This document shows, piece after piece, positions 60,856 to 64,000 of a stretch of DNA of 64,000 bases (its first letter is position 1; each line of letters opens with the position of its first letter). The position numbers and the translations under genes were made by a program. This DNA is from UBA5078 sp040384465 (GTDB lineage Bacteria; Pseudomonadota; Gammaproteobacteria; Pseudomonadales; Pseudohongiellaceae). The stretch lies in assembly GCA_040384465.1 (NCBI GenBank), contig JAZKJF010000010.1, forward strand, positions 13,125 through 77,124, given 5' to 3'. A model generated the notes under the pieces. The model had not been told where the DNA came from. It made no database searches and saw only the letters and a list, made by a program, of their open reading frames with translations.

Positions 60856-61240
60856 ACGAACGAACGGCGGCAAGTCAGATCAGGAAATAGCAGATGAATG
60901 GGCCGCTGCGATGGCAGAGGACGAGTCCGCGACGGGTGCGAGCAATGCACTGACGCAACAGCCACGCCCAGCGGCGACGAGTCCGGATCTGGATGTTATT
61001 CTGGATATTCCGGTACAGATTTCCATGGAAGTGGGCAGTACGTCCATCACCATTCGTAATCTGTTGCAACTCAATCAGGGATCGGTGATCGAACTGGACC
61101 GTCTCGCGGGTGAACCGCTGAACGTGCTGGTCAACGGTACCTTGATTGCACACGGCGAAGTTGTGGTGGTGAACGACAAGTTCGGCATCCGCATGACCGA
61201 TGTCATCAGCCCGTCGGAACGCATCAAAAAACTTCGCTAA
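60845..61240 (+). CDS. fliN: Flagellar motor switch protein FliN
   Basis: A 131-residue rotor C-ring protein. An acidic N-terminal tail (residues 1-55) leads to the SpoA domain: LDVILDIPVQISMEVGSTSITIRNLLQLNQGSVIELDRLAGEPLNVLVNGTLIAHGEVVVVNDKFGIRMTDV in its usual order. AAGGGGAAGCAGC before the ATG is the ribosome site, inside the fliM end. A degenerate family A repeat follows before fliO. Confidence 0.95.
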   Translation: MADERTNGGKSDQEIADEWAAAMAEDESATGASNALTQQPRPAATSPDLDVILDIPVQISMEVGSTSITIRNLLQLNQGSVIELDRLAGEPLNVLVNGTLIAHGEVVVVNDKFGIRMTDVISPSERIKKLR

Positions 61241-61246
61241 CTATCC

Positions 61247-61311
61247 TGTATGAGCGAGCCTGCATTGTGCGAGCGAACCTGACCTGTATGAGCGAGCCGT
61301 GCTCGCGACGG
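61247..61311. repeat. Family A REP-like repeats between fliN and fliO
   Basis: Three degenerate units of TGTATGAGCGAGCC type lie in a row: GTATGAGCGAGCCTGCATT, GTGCGAGCGAACCTGACC and TGTATGAGCGAGCCGTGCTCGCGACGG. The last folds (GCGAGC/GCTCGC). They fill the fliN-fliO gap and run up to the fliO ribosome-binding area. Confidence 0.7.
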
Positions 61312-61319
61312 ACCCACCC

Positions 61320-61733
61320 ATGACCTACATCCTGACCATAGCCACCGCCGCAGCCGCCGCAGGCGAACAAGCCTCCACCACCCTGGGCCTTGGCGCCGCC
61401 CTGGAAATGCTGCTGTGGCTCGCCGTAGTGATTGGAGTCATTCTCCTGTGTGCCTGGGGTTTTCGACGTCTCAACGGCACGGTGTTGACAGCCGCCAATG
61501 TGATTCGTGTGCGCAGCGTGATCTCGGTGGGCAACCGCGAGCGCATCGCGTTGCTGGAAGTGGGCGACAAACAAATTCTGGTGGGGCTTTGTCCAGGGCA
61601 GATCAGCACCCTGCATGTCTTCGAAGAGAACGTCCTGCCCCCTTTGAGTGATGCAGAGAAAAACAGCGCTGCAAGCGCTGGCGAATTTGCTTCCAAGCTG
61701 CAGAGCTTCATCAATAGGGATCAGCGCCAGTGA
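61320..61733 (+). CDS. fliO: Flagellar biosynthesis protein FliO
   Basis: A 137-residue membrane protein that scaffolds assembly of the FliP ring. I take ATG 61320 (MTYILTIATAAAAAGE); the GTG at 61299 would translate REP sequence. One transmembrane helix near residues 25-45 (LEMLLWLAVVIGVILLCAWGF) is followed by a small cytoplasmic domain (IRVRSVISVGNRERIALLEVGDKQILVGLCPGQI). The last codons overlap fliP. Confidence 0.9.
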   Translation: MTYILTIATAAAAAGEQASTTLGLGAALEMLLWLAVVIGVILLCAWGFRRLNGTVLTAANVIRVRSVISVGNRERIALLEVGDKQILVGLCPGQISTLHVFEENVLPPLSDAEKNSAASAGEFASKLQSFINRDQRQ

Positions 61734-62587
61734 GAGTCTTCCTCCAACACGTTGCCCGCCTGTTGACCTTGCTGACGCTGCTGGTGATCGCACTACCAGC
61801 ACAGGCTCAGGTTGTGCCTGCAGCCGATGACCCTCTCAGCAGTGGCAGCGCAAGCGCTGCTGTGACCGGGCCGGAGCGAGCCCTGCAGATGCTGGAATCG
61901 AGCACCGGTCTCGGTGTCCCGGCAATGACCGTCACCACTCAGCCTGATGGCTCCCTGAACTACACCGTCAGTATCCAGATTCTGATGCTGATGACGGCGC
62001 TGACATTGTTGCCCGCGCTGCTCATGATGATGACGTCTTTCACGCGCATTCTGGTGGTGTTCGCCATTCTGCGCCAGGCGATTGGCCTGCAGCAGACGCC
62101 TTCGAATCAGATCCTGCTCGGTCTCGCGTTGTTCCTGTCGTTGTTCATCATGACCCCGGTGTTGGATCAGGTGAACGTGCGCGCGTTGCAACCGTATTTG
62201 AACGAAGAGCTGAACGCAGGACAGGCACTCGCCGAGGCCGAGTTGCCGATTCGTGAATTCATGATGGCGCAGACCCGTGAATCAGACTTGGCCCTGTTCA
62301 TGGAATTGAGCGCATCAACGCCAGTCGCAAATCAGCAGGAAGTGCCTTTCACGGTGCTGGTTCCGGCCTTCGTCACCAGCGAATTGAAGACGGCTTTCCA
62401 GATCGGCTTCATGCTGTTCATTCCCTTTCTGGTGATCGACCTGGTGGTGGCGAGCGTGTTGATGGCGATGGGCATGATGATGCTCTCGCCCATCGTCATT
62501 TCGCTGCCCTTCAAGATTATGTTGTTTGTACTGGTAGATGGCTGGGCCATGGTGATAGGCACCCTGGCAGCGAGTTTTGGGACCTGA
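61730..62587 (+). CDS. fliP: Flagellar export-gate protein FliP
   Basis: Core of the flagellar type III export channel. It starts with GTG 61730, overlapping the fliO stop (GTGA). The 285-residue product has a cleavable signal peptide (LLTLLTLLVIALPAQA-QV), typical of FliP, and about four further helices; the signatures LLMMMTSFTRILVVFAILRQAIG and LFIPFLVIDLVVASVLMAMGMMMLSP are complete. Ends five bases before fliQ. Confidence 0.97.
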   Translation: MRVFLQHVARLLTLLTLLVIALPAQAQVVPAADDPLSSGSASAAVTGPERALQMLESSTGLGVPAMTVTTQPDGSLNYTVSIQILMLMTALTLLPALLMMMTSFTRILVVFAILRQAIGLQQTPSNQILLGLALFLSLFIMTPVLDQVNVRALQPYLNEELNAGQALAEAELPIREFMMAQTRESDLALFMELSASTPVANQQEVPFTVLVPAFVTSELKTAFQIGFMLFIPFLVIDLVVASVLMAMGMMMLSPIVISLPFKIMLFVLVDGWAMVIGTLAASFGT

Positions 62588-62591
62588 TGAT

Positions 62592-62861
62592 ATGACTCCT
62601 GAAAGTGTAGTGGCGCTGTGGCGTGAAGCGATGTTTCTGATCGTGGTGATGGTGACGGTGATCGTGATGCCGAGTCTGGTGGTGGGTCTCGTGGTCAGCA
62701 CCTTTCAGGCAGCGACGCAAATCAACGAGCAGACCCTGAGTTTTCTGCCGCGATTGCTGACCACGTTGTTCGCCGTTTTACTGGCTGGCCCCTGGCTGTT
62801 GCGCAAAGTGCTCGACTTCACCGCTCATGTGATCACCAGTATTCCGTTTCTGCTGGGCTGA
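62592..62861 (+). CDS. fliQ: Flagellar export-gate protein FliQ
   Basis: An 89-residue two-helix protein of the export gate. MTPESVVALWREAMFLIVVMVTVIVMPSLVVGLVVSTFQAATQINEQTLSFLPRLL is the standard sequence order, split here as helix one near residues 14-38 and helix two near 48-72. ATG 62592 is preferred to an upstream frame that is fliP sequence. Eleven bases separate it from fliR. Confidence 0.96.
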   Translation: MTPESVVALWREAMFLIVVMVTVIVMPSLVVGLVVSTFQAATQINEQTLSFLPRLLTTLFAVLLAGPWLLRKVLDFTAHVITSIPFLLG

Positions 62862-62872
62862 GGCAGACACCC

Positions 62873-63649
62873 ATGGAGACGCTGGCATTCAGTGCGGAGG
62901 AACTCGGCGGACTGCTCGGTAGTTTTCTGTGGCCGCTGTTCCGCGTGATGGGTTTTTTCATGGCCGCGCCCTTGATCGGCACGCAACTGGTCCCGATGCG
63001 CGTGCGCCTGATTCTGGCGGTGGCAGTTACCGTGTTGATCGCGCCGCTGTTGCCTGCCGTGCCGCAGGTCGATGGCCTGTCGCTGCAGATGGTGCTGATT
63101 GTCACACAACAACTGGTCATCGGACTGGCGCTGGGTTTCTTCATGCAGTTGCTGTTTCAGGTGTTCGTGCTCACGGGGCAGTTGATTGCGATGCAGATGG
63201 GCTTGGGCTTTGCGTCGATGGTGGACCCTTCCAACGGCGTGAACGTCGCGATTGTCAGTACCGTGTATCTGATGCTGGTGATGTTGCTGTTCATTACCTT
63301 CGACGGGCATCTGGTGATGCTCGAAGTATTGGTGGAGAGTTTCGCGGTGCTGCCGGTGGGAACAGCGGGTTTCAGCGGCGAGATTCTGATGCAGATTGTG
63401 CGGACCTTGAGCTGGGTATTTTCAAGCGCCATTGTGTTGTCGCTGCCAGCACTGACGGCGTTGCTGATCACCAACTTCGCGTTCGGGATCATGACGCGGG
63501 CGGCGCCGCAGATGAATATTTTTGCGTTGGGATTTCCGATTGCGCTGATGCTGGGATTGTTCGTCATCTGGATGACGATGGGGACCTTCCTGGGCTCCGC
63601 AGAGTCCCTGTTCAACGAGTTCTTTTTGATGATGAGATCGCTGCTTTAG
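62873..63649 (+). CDS. fliR: Flagellar export-gate protein FliR
   Basis: A 258-residue membrane protein with about six helices that completes the FliPQR gate. RVMGFFMAAPLIGTQLVPMRVRL near residue 25, GQLIAMQMGLGFASMVDPSNGVNVAIVS near 100-128 and GIMTRAAPQMNIFALGFPI near 200 are the family landmarks. It is the last gene in the window; flhB, which commonly follows, is not found in the remaining 350 bases. Confidence 0.96.
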   Translation: METLAFSAEELGGLLGSFLWPLFRVMGFFMAAPLIGTQLVPMRVRLILAVAVTVLIAPLLPAVPQVDGLSLQMVLIVTQQLVIGLALGFFMQLLFQVFVLTGQLIAMQMGLGFASMVDPSNGVNVAIVSTVYLMLVMLLFITFDGHLVMLEVLVESFAVLPVGTAGFSGEILMQIVRTLSWVFSSAIVLSLPALTALLITNFAFGIMTRAAPQMNIFALGFPIALMLGLFVIWMTMGTFLGSAESLFNEFFLMMRSLL

Positions 63650-63659
63650 TGCTTCGTAG

Positions 63660-63783
63660 GTCGAGGCGGGTGGTGGAGGCGGCACTGCGGGACACGCCCG
63701 TGAATACGTCCATGTAGGGCTCGATCGCGCCATCCATGGCGCTCAACGGTCCCACAGTGCCACCCCCACCACCCGCCTCTGAC
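63660..63783. repeat. Family B inverted-repeat element, copy 5
   Basis: Arms GGCGGGTGGTGGAGGCGGCA on the left against TGCCACCCCCACCACCCGCC on the right. The core reads ACGCCCGTGAATACGTCC, GGGCTCGATC, then internal hairpin GCGCC-ATCCAT-GGCGC. Orientation is that of copies 1 and 3. It sits directly after fliR. Confidence 0.9.
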
Positions 63784-63791
63784 ACTGTGGT

Positions 63792-63817
63792 TATCGCGGG
63801 CAGGCCCGCTCCCACAC
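63792..63817. repeat. Family A REP-like unit next to family B copy 5
   Basis: TATCGCGGGCAGGCCCGCTCCCACA is a full unit in reverse orientation, nine bases after the end of the family B element. Confidence 0.85.
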
Positions 63818-64000
63818 TGTGGAGCGCGATGGGGATCTCATCATCGGTGGGGTGAGGCATAGGGTCGGCTCGCAGCCGAGCAGGACGATTGGGCCGATGC
63901 AACGTTATGTCTACACCATTGAACTACTGCCATTGCTAGTCACACGCTTTTTTTGACGCGGCACATAGTCAGATCTGCGGCGGCGGGGAGCGGTGAGCAG
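63818..64000. other. Downstream of fliR: no gene seen
   Basis: Together with the two repeats before it, this makes 351 bases after fliR without a supportable reading frame. The last part contains a run of seven T (about 63949) but no clear stem before it. No start of flhB is visible before the window ends. Confidence 0.5.

Noticed and set aside
63612..63902. Minus-strand 96-codon frame after fliR
   Set aside because: It translates the family A and family B repeats and the fliR end; no independent evidence.

Overview
The window is a stretch of gammaproteobacterial chromosome, most like the Pseudomonas-type lineages. The evidence is gene order and gene type: argF, grxD, rnt, pyrC, motY, argG, nth, rnfB, metG and dcd follow each other much as in Pseudomonas; NrdA has two ATP-cone regions and NrdB is of the Pseudomonas kind; a polar-flagellum FleS/FleR pair precedes fliE to fliR; and conserved metabolic genes carry typical sigma54 and sigma28 promoters. 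Three runs of ten N show that this is a draft assembly. Most of the window is moderately GC-rich; about 37.4-39.5 kb is visibly AT-rich.

Layout. 0-8.3 kb: the end of an ABC exporter, an acyltransferase, tRNA-Pro and tRNA-Gly, a diguanylate cyclase, and a porin / periplasmic binding protein / GGDEF-EAL operon. 8.3-17.1 kb: aroA, a large DUF349 protein, dinG, a small membrane protein, a periplasmic cyclophilin and a MobA-like nucleotidyltransferase. 17.1-24 kb: nrdA-nrdB with NrdR and DnaA boxes upstream, then another GGDEF-EAL protein. 24-36.8 kb: arginine, pyrimidine and RNA/DNA housekeeping genes, motY with a sigma28 promoter, nth-rnfB, an amidotransferase, an amino-acid permease, rubredoxin and metG. 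36.8-44.5 kb: an accessory stretch with a TIR membrane protein plus small membrane partner, an integron-type attC site, a PD-(D/E)XK-like nuclease, then small genes (YCII, DUF3465, ArsR/SRPBCC/GNAT, a DUF3012 lipoprotein), an S1C protease and dcd. 44.5-46.2 kb: a serralysin-like secreted metalloprotease. 46.4-63.6 kb: fleS, fleR, fliE-F-G-H-I-J, a TerC-family gene, then fliK-L-M-N-O-P-Q-R.

Two repeat families punctuate the intergenic spaces. Family A is short REP-like hairpins of the GTGGGAGCGGGC/GCCCGCGATAA type; copies also lie inside metG and the end of fleS, and one supplies the dinG stop codon. Family B is longer (about 115-210 bp): a conserved core with an internal hairpin, between long complementary arms whose sequence differs from copy to copy. 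All three N gaps fall in or next to such inverted repeats.

The best candidate for an undescribed system is the 37.4-39.5 kb island: a translationally overlapping TIR / two-transmembrane pair and an orphan nuclease, separated by a well-formed attC site with no integrase in view. It looks like integron cassette cargo with a possible anti-phage role.
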